Positions 50,642 to 58,391 of a DNA stretch of 61,035 nt are shown here, in pieces. The translations under genes were made by a program, and so were the position numbers. The notes beneath the pieces were generated by a model. That model did no database searches. It saw nothing but the letters and a program-made list of their open reading frames with translations, and had not been told where the DNA came from. Every line of letters starts with the position of its first letter. Within the stretch, counting starts at the first letter, position 1. The stretch lies in contig VGZC01000036.1 of assembly GCA_016872725.1 (NCBI GenBank), forward strand, positions 1 to 61,035, read 5' to 3'. The DNA comes from Planctomycetota bacterium (GTDB lineage Bacteria > Planctomycetota > Planctomycetia > Pirellulales > Pirellulaceae).

Positions 50642-50875
50642 ATGAACGAACAGAAAATGTTGGACGACCAAGTGCGGCAATGGGAATCGAACGGGCAATG
50701 GATTGATCGCGGGCGGTGGACACGAGCGAAGAACGGGACGCTCGAGTACCTGCCGACCAAACGCGAGATCGCCGCGAAATGCAATTTGCTCCGCACGATC
50801 ACCGGTTGGCGCGGCGCGGCGAAGCGGGCACCTCGCGGGGGCGAGTTCTCCGTGGCGACGACCGCCGGAGTCTGA
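50642..50875 (+). CDS. Small basic protein of unknown function
   Basis: 77 residues from ATG 50642, with CAGGAG 10 bases upstream. A Trp/Arg-rich sequence (VRQWESNGQWIDRGRWTRAK) gives way to TKREIAAKCNLLRTITGWRG, which could be a small nucleic-acid-binding unit. No family is recognized. It lies between the two hairpin-box repeats in the + strand set that leads to the recombinase. Confidence 0.55.
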   Translation: MNEQKMLDDQVRQWESNGQWIDRGRWTRAKNGTLEYLPTKREIAAKCNLLRTITGWRGAAKRAPRGGEFSVATTAGV

Positions 50876-50903
50876 CGCCCCGCTTGGCCACTCGTTCGCC
50901 CAC

Positions 50904-50948
50904 GAGGCCGCACGTTGCGGCCTCTTCTTACGGTTGGACCGTTCGTTC
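50904..50948 (+). repeat. Hairpin plus conserved 22-base box, copy 2
   Basis: Stem GAGGCCGC/GCGGCCTC with a 5-base loop (50904-50924) is followed by CTTACGGTTGGACCGTTCGT plus TC (50927-50948). The stem changes relative to copy 1 are compensatory (CC/GG to GC/GC), showing that pairing has been conserved. Confidence 0.6.
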
Positions 50949-51039
50949 AACCGACCCCGCGACGCCAACGCGGGCCACCCGTTGGCCCACATCGCCGCCG
51001 GCTGGATGCCTGCGGCCAACCCGAGGTAACTGTGTCCTG

Positions 51040-51060
51040 GCGTGGCGACGGTCGCCACGC
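51040..51060 (+). promoter_or_regulatory. Hairpin in the leader of the recombinase gene
   Basis: A perfect 9-bp stem GCGTGGCGA/TCGCCACGC with a 3-base loop ends 32 bases before the recombinase start. It could be an operator or an mRNA structure limiting recombinase synthesis. Confidence 0.45.
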
Positions 51061-51092
51061 GACGAACCCAACCCCAAAAGAAAGGAGTTGCC

Positions 51093-52907
51093 ATGAGCGA
51101 CACGAAACGGCCCGCGGTGGGCTACGTCCGCATGAGCAGCGACCAGCAGCAAGATAGCCCTGCCCGGCAGCGGCGCGACGTCCAGGCCCTGGCGGATCGC
51201 CTCGGCTACCGCATCATCAAGTGGTATGAAGACCACGGAATGACCGGCACCGAATCGAGCAAGCGCCGCGAGTTCCAAAAGCTGCTGGCGGACGCCAAGG
51301 CGGGAACATTCTGCGCCGTGCTGCTTTCAGAACAAAGCCGCATGTCGCGCGAGGACATTTTCGATTGCATGCAGCACTGGCGTTTGTTCCGAGACGCCGG
51401 CGTGGCCATCGTCACCTGCCAACGCGGCGAATTGAAGTTCGACAACCTGGGCGGCGTGATCACGGCCATCGTCGACCAGTACGGTGCCCGCGAGGAATCG
51501 CTGAAGCTTGCCGACCGCGTGGTCAGCGGAAAACGACTCGCTGTCAGCAAGGGGCAGAAACAAGGCGGGGCCTTGTTTGGGTACGACCGTGAAATCCTCG
51601 ACGAGGCAGGTCGCGTCGTGCGCCGCGTTTCCTGCCGCGAGCTGTTCCGCAAGCCGATCAACTGGTCGTCGCGTCTTGTTTTGGCGAGCGACCCGCAGGC
51701 CGTCGAAGCGGTGCGAATCATGTTCGAGTCGGTTGGCGACGGCGCGGCATACGGCTCGGTTGCCAGGGATCTGAACCGGCGGGGCTTCACCACCATGTTC
51801 GGCAAGCGGTTCAACGCCAGCAGTGTTCGCCGCGCGGTGTCGAACCCGGCTTACGCTGGCAAGATCGTGGCCGGCCGCAAGAGGCGAGGCAAATTTCGCA
51901 GCTTGCATGACGATGGCGGAGTGGTCTGCGACGACGCCCACGAGCCGCTCGTGAGCCGAGAGGCCTTCGAGCGGGCACAGCGGGTCATTCGCCGCAAGTA
52001 CCGCGCCCCGAAAGCGCCGACGCCGGGGCGCTACCTGCTGACCGGCATTTTGTATCTGGCCGACGGCGGTCAGCGTCTGCAAGGGTTCACGATGAGCCAT
52101 TCGGGACGGAAAGTCGTGCGCAGATATTATGGTCTGCCGGCACGTTGCTTCGAGGAACGCCCCGAGGATTCGGACCGCCCGACGTTTCGCGCCGACACCA
52201 TCGAGCGAGCCGTGCTGGCCAAGCTCCAGCAGTTCATGTCGGACGAACGGACCAAGCGGGCCATCCGCAGCGAGATCAGCCGTCGCACCAAGAAGGCCGA
52301 GGCCAACGTCGGCCGGTACGAATCGCAGTTGGCCGAAGTGCGGGCCAAGATCGAACGCGGCACCGAGAACCTCGCCTTGGCGAGCCGGAAAGACATCCCC
52401 GGCATTTCGCGGTTGCTGGCCGGCTGGCGCGAACAGGAAGCGCAGATCAAGGAGCAACTGCAACGCGCCTGTGGGGACCACGCCCCGTCGCCCGAGGCTC
52501 TGGCGGTAATCGGCCGGTTGGACGAACTGCTGGGCCGGCTGACCGAGGCCGACCGCGAGAAACTGGCGTTCGCCATTCGGCAAACCGTCAAGCGGGTCAC
52601 GCTACGCCGCGAGCGGCGCAAGGTCGGCCGGCACCGCATCACGATTTGGGACGGCGTGATCGAACTCCGCGACGACCTGGGCGTCGCCGGCGTAATTCCG
52701 CTCACCGATGACGACATACCCAGCCCCGGCCGCTGGCGCGACGCGGCGCGATTCGTGCATGAACGGGGCGACGTGGTCTACGTGCAAGACGTGGCGGACG
52801 CCCTGGGCGTCAACAAGGCATTCGCCTCGACCCTCCTGGCCAAGGCAGTTCTCAGCGGCAAGGTCCGCAACCTGGGCCACCAGAAAGGCTGGACCGCCGC
52901 CGAATAG
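51093..52907 (+). CDS. Large serine recombinase
   Basis: 604 residues from ATG 51093, preceded by AAAGGAG. The resolvase catalytic domain (residues 7-150) has YVRMSSD with nucleophile Ser15 and the arginine region LLSEQSRMSRED. The recombinase domain spans about 155-300 (GGALFGYDR, DLNRRGFTT, RRAVSNPAYAG). The following zinc-ribbon region, usually with four cysteines, has none at the expected first pair (LTGILYLADGGQRL) and only one nearby (RCFEERP). A coiled-coil segment (about 395-455) and an extra C-terminal region of about 150 residues follow. Such enzymes integrate and excise mobile elements; it is probably the mobility enzyme here. Confidence 0.9.
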   Translation: MSDTKRPAVGYVRMSSDQQQDSPARQRRDVQALADRLGYRIIKWYEDHGMTGTESSKRREFQKLLADAKAGTFCAVLLSEQSRMSREDIFDCMQHWRLFRDAGVAIVTCQRGELKFDNLGGVITAIVDQYGAREESLKLADRVVSGKRLAVSKGQKQGGALFGYDREILDEAGRVVRRVSCRELFRKPINWSSRLVLASDPQAVEAVRIMFESVGDGAAYGSVARDLNRRGFTTMFGKRFNASSVRRAVSNPAYAGKIVAGRKRRGKFRSLHDDGGVVCDDAHEPLVSREAFERAQRVIRRKYRAPKAPTPGRYLLTGILYLADGGQRLQGFTMSHSGRKVVRRYYGLPARCFEERPEDSDRPTFRADTIERAVLAKLQQFMSDERTKRAIRSEISRRTKKAEANVGRYESQLAEVRAKIERGTENLALASRKDIPGISRLLAGWREQEAQIKEQLQRACGDHAPSPEALAVIGRLDELLGRLTEADREKLAFAIRQTVKRVTLRRERRKVGRHRITIWDGVIELRDDLGVAGVIPLTDDDIPSPGRWRDAARFVHERGDVVYVQDVADALGVNKAFASTLLAKAVLSGKVRNLGHQKGWTAAE

Positions 52908-53030
52908 GCCGCGTTTCAGTTGTTCTCTCTTTGTCCGTCTCTTGGACGCCTAATAAACGAGGGCGGGGAGATTCGCGTCGGCGTGCGCCAGATCGCACGC
53001 TCGAAGCAATCCCCCCGCCGGCGCGAGGCG

Positions 53031-54035
53031 TTAACGCAGGACGGCTCGTCCCGCGTTTTCGAGAGCGCGGCCCAAGCTGCCCACGCCGCCTCCGTGCGAC
53101 ATGGCCTTGAGATACGCGCGGGCCGCATGGCTGAATTGCGCGCTCTCCTCGTACCGCGCGCCGAGGTCGCGGAATTCGGCCCCGGTCGGCTGCCCCAACG
53201 CGGCCGCCTGATCGAGATGCCGTTCGGCATGTGCGAGCATGTTCCGCTCCGCATGCAGCACGCCGAGCGCCAAGTGGGATCGGCCCTCGAAGGCGTCGGC
53301 TTCGAACGCCGAGAGAAGATCGCGGACGGTCGGCGCCGCGATCGGCATGGCCAGATCGTCGGCTTCGGGAACGGCCCGGATCTCCTCGATGAGCGGTTCA
53401 TCGAGATTCACGTTCCTCGCCGATTCCGCGGCCCGCTCGAACGACATCACGGCCGCGAGCCGATACATCGACTTGGTATTGGGCGCGACGTCGATCGGTC
53501 CCCACGCGGCGAGCCGGTGGAGCTGGGAGTTCGGCGAATCGCGCCATTCGTACGCCGATTCGGCCTTCGCGAGCCACAAGGTCCCGATGGCGAAATGGAC
53601 GACGGCATTCTCGGGCGCCGCGTACTTCGCCTCACTCAACACGTCCGCCGCGGCGGCATGATCGGCCCTCGGCATGTGGGCGTATGCCAAGGCAACGAGC
53701 CTCCACACGTCGGTCTTTTCCGGCAGTCGCAAGCGGATCCACGCCTCGACCGCCTCGTCGACCTGGCCCGCCCGCTGGAGCTCGATCGCGTTCCAGATCG
53801 CGGTCGCTCGTTCAAACGGGTCCTCGGCGGGCCGCGGTTCCGCGGGTGGAATTGGAGGAACCGGCATCCATCGCGCGGCGTCCTCGATTCGGTCGGGCAA
53901 TCGGGCCGGAGGGCTCATCCGTTCCGCGCCGCCCACGGCGCTGGCCAGCACGAGCGCCAACGCGCCCGCGAGCACGACGAGCACGGCCCATTTCATGACT
54001 TCCATGGGATGCTGAGCATGAGCTTTGACGAACAT
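53031..54035 (-). CDS. Membrane-anchored TPR-like repeat protein
   Basis: 334 residues from ATG 54035, chosen for the GCGAGG 7 bases upstream; ATG 54005 and 53996 are alternatives. One N-terminal transmembrane helix (VMKWAVLVVLAGALALVLAS) is followed by a proline-rich linker and a helical domain with tetratricopeptide-like pairs (AIWNAIELQRAGQVDEAVEA, LALGVLHAERNMLAHAERHL, YEESAQFSHAARAYLKAM). It would face the periplasm as a protein interaction module. No specific family is recognized. First chromosomal gene to the right of the integrated element. Confidence 0.65.
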   Translation of the reverse strand: MFVKAHAQHPMEVMKWAVLVVLAGALALVLASAVGGAERMSPPARLPDRIEDAARWMPVPPIPPAEPRPAEDPFERATAIWNAIELQRAGQVDEAVEAWIRLRLPEKTDVWRLVALAYAHMPRADHAAAADVLSEAKYAAPENAVVHFAIGTLWLAKAESAYEWRDSPNSQLHRLAAWGPIDVAPNTKSMYRLAAVMSFERAAESARNVNLDEPLIEEIRAVPEADDLAMPIAAPTVRDLLSAFEADAFEGRSHLALGVLHAERNMLAHAERHLDQAAALGQPTGAEFRDLGARYEESAQFSHAARAYLKAMSHGGGVGSLGRALENAGRAVLR

Positions 54036-54267
54036 GGCGCACCTCGCTTTCTCTCGCATTCCTGGGGCCACCATGACCTCACCCGGTTCTTCGGAGTTGC
54101 AACTCGTGTGCCAACCTCCCGGCCGTCGAAAGGCCGACTCCACCCTCACGAAAACTCGATCCGATCGCGACAAACGTCCGGTTCGCCGAGCCTACGCGAG
54201 GCTCATCCCGGCCCTCCGATCTGTGCGGCATGTGCGCGGACGCACACCGGACGGGCTGATTCCCTCG

Positions 54268-54364
54268 GAACGACCGAGGACGGTCGTCCTACGTGGAACG
54301 GCTGTCCTCAGCCGTTCTTCTTTTCCGCGCCGCGTCCTGAACGACCGAGGACGGTCGTCCTACG
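54268..54364. repeat. REP-like palindrome cluster at the 3' end of glnE
   Basis: Two identical 26-bp units (54268-54293 and 54339-54364) each contain the hairpin ACGACCG-AGGA-CGGTCGT. Between them lies a diverged inverted hairpin AACGGCTG-TCCT-CAGCCGTT (54297-54316), whose loop is the complement of the AGGA loop. On + it is followed by CTTCTTTT and could act as a terminator. The alternating arrangement resembles bacterial REP/BIME elements. Confidence 0.7.
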
Positions 54365-57300
54365 AACGCTACGATTCGGTCGAAGTCGCGGCGTGTCGAC
54401 TCCATGACCCGCCGGCATTCGGCGGTCAGCTCGGCGCCGCTCGCGAATCGCAGGAGATAGGCGAGCCGGTTCGACTCGGCCTCGTCGGCGGGAAGGTCGT
54501 GCCTCGCGGTCGTGTTGAGCAACCGAAGCCGCGATTCGACGCCGCGTAGGAAGCGGTAGGCCCCGGCCAATCGGTCGGCGTCGGCTCGGGGAAGGCACGC
54601 GGATGCGGCGAGCGCGTCGAGTGCGTCGAGCGTGCCGGTGGCCCACAGGTCGGCGTGCGAACCGCCGTGCCGCAATTGCAGCATCTGCGCGATGAACTCG
54701 ATGTCGACCGTGCCGCCGGGGCCGCGCTTCAGATTCCGATCGCTCGCCGTTTCCCGCATGCGATCCCGCAGTCGCCGCAGATCGTCGGCCCATTCGGGTT
54801 GCCATGCGGGTTCGGTGAGGATGCGCCGGATCGAATCGGCCAACCGATCGCGGACCGACGGCGCCCCGCACAACGGCCTCGCCTTGCACAGCGCCATCCG
54901 CTCCCAGAGTTGCCCTTCACCCGACGCGAAATAGCGCTCGAATTCGGGGATCGATGCCACGAGGGGGCCGTTGCGGCCCGCCGGCCGCAGGCGCGAGTCG
55001 AGTTCATACAGGCGGCCGTGCGGCCCGAGACTCGTGATCGTCCGGATGATGCGCTGGCCGAGCTGATTGAAGAAGTGCTGGTTGGTCGTCGTCTCGGCCG
55101 TCCGGCGCAGCGACCGATAGGGACGCGTCCGGCCGTCACCCTCGTAAAGGAAGACGACGTCGAGATCACTATGATAATTGGGCTCGCGTCCTCCCAGTTT
55201 CCCCATTCCGACCATGACGAATTCGCTCGGTCGGTCGTCGGCATCGAGGGTCGGTTCGCCGTAGCGCGCGGTGAGCTGCCGATATTCACGGACGGCGACC
55301 TGCGTCAGGATCGCTTCGGCGACATCGGACAGCGCGCGGTGCGTGTCCCGGATGTCGTCCTTGCCCAGGATGTCGCGCACGCCGACGCGAAGATGGTGCG
55401 CGTTGCGGAAGCTGTGGAGGATCGGTTCGGCGTCCTCCGCTCCGCGCAACAGATCGGCGAGGTTTTTCGCGAGGAAGTCGGAGGTCGGCAACCGATCGAC
55501 GAGCAGCGAGTCCATCAGTTCGTCGACCATCCCAGGACTGCCGATCAACAATCCCGACAAGTACGGGCTGGTCGCGCAAAGCCGCACGTAGAGGTTCAGA
55601 GTCGGCGGATTGAAACTGAACAGTTCCCACAGAACGCCCTTGCCGCCCAGCGAGTCGCTCACGCGGCTCAGGTTGAGCAGCGTGAAATCGGGATCGGGCG
55701 TCGCGGCGATGGCGGCGAGCAAATTCGGGGCGATCGACGCCAGGAAGTGGCGGCAGCGCCGAGCGGAAAGGAACGGAATCGGTTCGGTCGCGAGCGACAT
55801 CAAGTTGCCATGCGCCGCCTCGATGTCCCGGAATCCAAAGGGGCCGAGGCACGTCCGCACCGCGTCCGCCGCGGGGTCGGGATCGAGCACGAGATCGGTT
55901 TCGGGCGCCGATTGGTCCTCGTCGCGGAACGCGTCGTGAAGGAGGTGGTCGAGGATCCGCCGGTTGAGCTCGGTCTTTTCACGATAGTCGCGTTCGAACG
56001 ATTCGAGCGCATCGCCGTCGCGGGTTGGGCCGTATCCAAGCCGCGCGGCGAGCCGGCGCAGCTCCTCCCGGTCGTCCGGCATCGCATGCGTCCTCAGATC
56101 GAAGAGGATCTGGAGGCGGTGTTCGATCGTGCGAAGGAACGTGTAATTCGTTTCCAGGATCGAACGCTCCTGCAAGGTGAGGCAACCGACCTGTTCGAGG
56201 CGCGCGATGGCGGCGAGCGTGTTGCCGGTCCGCAATTCAGCGAGGTCGCCTCCATTGAGCAACTGCAGGAACTGGATCGCGAACTCGATGTCGCGGATTC
56301 CGCCCCTTCCCGATTTCACATCGCGATGGCCCGACGACTCCCGTGAAGCACGCTGTTCAATGCGCCGTTTGAGCGCCTGGATCCCGGCGATGTCCGCGCG
56401 GCTCAGGTAACGCCGGTAGACCCAAGGTTCCAGGCGACTCAGGAATTCGCTCCCCAAATCCAGGTCGCCCGCGACGGGGCGCGCCTTGACGAACGCTTGC
56501 CGCTCCCACGTGCGGCCCGACGTGTCGTAATAGCGGAGGGCGGCATCGAGTCCGATGCAGGTCGGGCCTTGGCTCCCCTCCGGCCGCAAACGGAGGTCGA
56601 TGCGGTACGCCGCGCCCAATTCGGTCGGCTCGCCGACCAGTTTCACGAAATGCCGAGCCATCCGCTCGAAATACTCGCCGTTCGACGCCGGTCGTGGGCC
56701 GTCGGACTGGCCCTCGCCGTCGAAGAGGAAGATGAGATCGATATCGCTGGAGTAGTTGAGTTCCTCGCCGCCGAGTTTTCCGAGCCCGAGCACGACGAAC
56801 CGGGCTCGGCTTCCATCGGCTCGTCGAGCGACTCCGCGGCCCGACTCCATCGCGCGGCGCGCGTGGAGCAGTGCGGCTTCGCAGATCGCGTCCGCCAACC
56901 AAGAGATCTGGCGGGTAACAACGTCGATCGATTGCCGTCGCACGATATCCCCGTACGCGATGCGAAGCGTCTCGCGGCGCTTGTGCCGCCGAAGGCGGAC
57001 CATGACGCCTTCGTCGTCGCGGGCCGCCGCCACATCGGTTTGGATCTCGTCGACCAGCAGGTCCCTCGCCACCGGTTGTCCTTCGGTCAACCGCACGAGA
57101 TCGAACGCGTCCGGATCGCCGACCAGAAGATCGCCGAGATAATGGCTTGTCGAGAAGATCTGGAGCAGCGTCGGGAGCGCGTCGGGATCGCGGTCGAAGA
57201 GCGAAGCGAGGGCGAGCGGCGAACGGGCCGCCGCGAAGAACCGCTCGAGGTGATTCAGGGCCATGTCCGGATCGCTGACTCGGCCCAAGTGCCGATCGAG

Positions 57301-57462
57301 CTGCCGTTCGAGGACGCGCGCGAGATCGCTTGGGATTCCGGATCCGATCATGTTCCGCACACGGCGCGCCGCGCGCGGAGGGTCGGCGATTCCGAGCCCT
57401 CGGAGCCATGTTTCGGCTTGTTCGGCTCCGAGCGGCGAGCCCGTATCGTGCTGATCGTCCAT
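54289..57462 (-). CDS. glnE: Bifunctional glutamine synthetase adenylyltransferase/deadenylase
   Basis: 1057 residues from ATG 57462 (MDDQHDTGSPLG), somewhat longer than the usual 950-1000. The protein adds and removes AMP on glutamine synthetase in response to nitrogen status. Two nucleotidyltransferase domains are seen: the first has GLGKLGGEELNYSSDIDLIF, the second GMGKLGGREPNYHSDLDVVF, each with the Asp pair that binds metal. Downstream of each lies the conserved helical block with GGIRDIEFAIQFLQL and GGTVDIEFIAQMLQL. The final 25 codons (GRPSSVVQDAARKRRTAEDS) are encoded by the REP-like palindromes, so the original stop was probably lost. Confidence 0.93.
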   Translation of the reverse strand: MDDQHDTGSPLGAEQAETWLRGLGIADPPRAARRVRNMIGSGIPSDLARVLERQLDRHLGRVSDPDMALNHLERFFAAARSPLALASLFDRDPDALPTLLQIFSTSHYLGDLLVGDPDAFDLVRLTEGQPVARDLLVDEIQTDVAAARDDEGVMVRLRRHKRRETLRIAYGDIVRRQSIDVVTRQISWLADAICEAALLHARRAMESGRGVARRADGSRARFVVLGLGKLGGEELNYSSDIDLIFLFDGEGQSDGPRPASNGEYFERMARHFVKLVGEPTELGAAYRIDLRLRPEGSQGPTCIGLDAALRYYDTSGRTWERQAFVKARPVAGDLDLGSEFLSRLEPWVYRRYLSRADIAGIQALKRRIEQRASRESSGHRDVKSGRGGIRDIEFAIQFLQLLNGGDLAELRTGNTLAAIARLEQVGCLTLQERSILETNYTFLRTIEHRLQILFDLRTHAMPDDREELRRLAARLGYGPTRDGDALESFERDYREKTELNRRILDHLLHDAFRDEDQSAPETDLVLDPDPAADAVRTCLGPFGFRDIEAAHGNLMSLATEPIPFLSARRCRHFLASIAPNLLAAIAATPDPDFTLLNLSRVSDSLGGKGVLWELFSFNPPTLNLYVRLCATSPYLSGLLIGSPGMVDELMDSLLVDRLPTSDFLAKNLADLLRGAEDAEPILHSFRNAHHLRVGVRDILGKDDIRDTHRALSDVAEAILTQVAVREYRQLTARYGEPTLDADDRPSEFVMVGMGKLGGREPNYHSDLDVVFLYEGDGRTRPYRSLRRTAETTTNQHFFNQLGQRIIRTITSLGPHGRLYELDSRLRPAGRNGPLVASIPEFERYFASGEGQLWERMALCKARPLCGAPSVRDRLADSIRRILTEPAWQPEWADDLRRLRDRMRETASDRNLKRGPGGTVDIEFIAQMLQLRHGGSHADLWATGTLDALDALAASACLPRADADRLAGAYRFLRGVESRLRLLNTTARHDLPADEAESNRLAYLLRFASGAELTAECRRVMESTRRDFDRIVAFVGRPSSVVQDAARKRRTAEDSRST

Positions 57463-57488
57463 AGCGCTGGTCCGCCCGCCTCTTCGCC

Positions 57489-57497
57489 TGTTAGAAT
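57489..57497 (+). promoter_or_regulatory. Extended -10 element upstream of queE
   Basis: TGTTAGAAT fits the TGnTAnnAT extended -10 consensus, 129 bases before the queE start and divergent from glnE, whose start lies 27 bases to the left. Confidence 0.45.
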
Positions 57498-57625
57498 GGA
57501 AGTCCGAGTCGCGTGGGGCGGGCGCATGCGTGTCTTGCCTTCGGGACCACGCCCGTCGCCGGATCGCGATCCGTTCGGAACCGTGTCGAGCAGCCGCCGT
57601 TATCGGCCCCAGGGGCCGTACCGTC

Positions 57626-58378
57626 ATGAAAATCGCCGGCCTGGGTGGTCGCCCCGAGGTTTTTTATAGCATCCAGGGAGAAGGCCGCCACGCGGGGCGG
57701 CCAAGCGTGTTCGTCCGCGCGGCGCTGTGCAATCTCACGTGCCGGTGGTGCGACACCGACTATACGTGGAATTGGCGAGGCGTCACGGCCGAGCACGAAC
57801 GGGACGGCCGGCCCGGCGGCGGCAAATACGATCCGTCCGAACAGGTCGTCGAAATCGAGCCCGAGGCGGTCTGCCGGCTTGTCGAGGCGTTCGCGTGCCG
57901 CGACGTCGTCGCCACGGGAGGCGAACCGCTCCTGCAACAGGAGGCGTGGACGGCCGTCGCGACCCGACTCCAAACGGCGCCCGGCGGCTATCGTTTCGAC
58001 TTCGAAACGAACGGAACGCTGATCCCGTCCGCCGAACTCGACGCGCGCGTCGCATCGTACAACGTTTCTCCGAAAACAGCCAACTCGGGCCTCGCCGCGC
58101 GAACGCGCGAACGATCCGACGCGATCCGGTACTTCGCGTCGAATCCGAAGGCGTGGTTCAAGTTCGTGGTCCGCGAGCCGGCCGACGTCGAGGAAATCGC
58201 GGCGTTGGTCGCGCGCCACGGGATCGACAGGGAACGCGTCGATTTGATGGCCGAGGGAACCGAACCCGCCGCGATCCGCGCGCGGCAGCGGTGGCTTGTC
58301 GAACAATGCAAACGCCTCGGGTATCGACTCACCGATCGGCTGCAGGTCCACCTGTGGGGCGCTCGACGCGGCGTCTAG
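57626..58378 (+). CDS. queE: 7-carboxy-7-deazaguanine synthase
   Basis: 250 residues. A radical SAM enzyme that converts carboxytetrahydropterin to 7-carboxy-7-deazaguanine in the queuosine pathway. The FYSIQGEGRHAGRPSVFVR start, the cluster motif CNLTCRWCDTDYTW (Cys spacing CX3CX2C), VVATGGEPLL and the FETNGT substrate segment are typical. The start ATG 57626 was chosen for homology (MKIAGLGGRPEVFYSIQGEG). No queC, queD or queF lies in the window. It overlaps no neighbour; the cytochrome gene begins 13 bases downstream. Confidence 0.9.
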   Translation: MKIAGLGGRPEVFYSIQGEGRHAGRPSVFVRAALCNLTCRWCDTDYTWNWRGVTAEHERDGRPGGGKYDPSEQVVEIEPEAVCRLVEAFACRDVVATGGEPLLQQEAWTAVATRLQTAPGGYRFDFETNGTLIPSAELDARVASYNVSPKTANSGLAARTRERSDAIRYFASNPKAWFKFVVREPADVEEIAALVARHGIDRERVDLMAEGTEPAAIRARQRWLVEQCKRLGYRLTDRLQVHLWGARRGV

Positions 58379-58391
58379 GAGACGGATCATC

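Larger units (their letters stand above)
38450..52960. mobile_element. Integrated element carrying a type I-G CRISPR effector operon and a serine recombinase
   Basis: Boundaries are approximate: left between 38383 and 39038, right between 52908 and 53030. Evidence for an element is a large serine recombinase at one end, a broken AAA ATPase and several small regulatory proteins typical of integrative elements, no housekeeping genes inside, and a central minus-strand cas operon visibly poorer in G+C than either flank. No matching attachment-site repeats were found by eye. It appears inserted between the methyltransferase gene and the gene at 53031. Confidence 0.65.

Noticed and set aside
52908-53030. 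Attachment-site repeat matching the left edge of the element
   Set aside because: Only very short matches (such as CGTCTCT) were found by eye, too short to support an att core.
54655-56346. 563-codon + strand frame inside glnE
   Set aside because: Antisense to GlnE, whose two catalytic domains are clearly coded on the minus strand.
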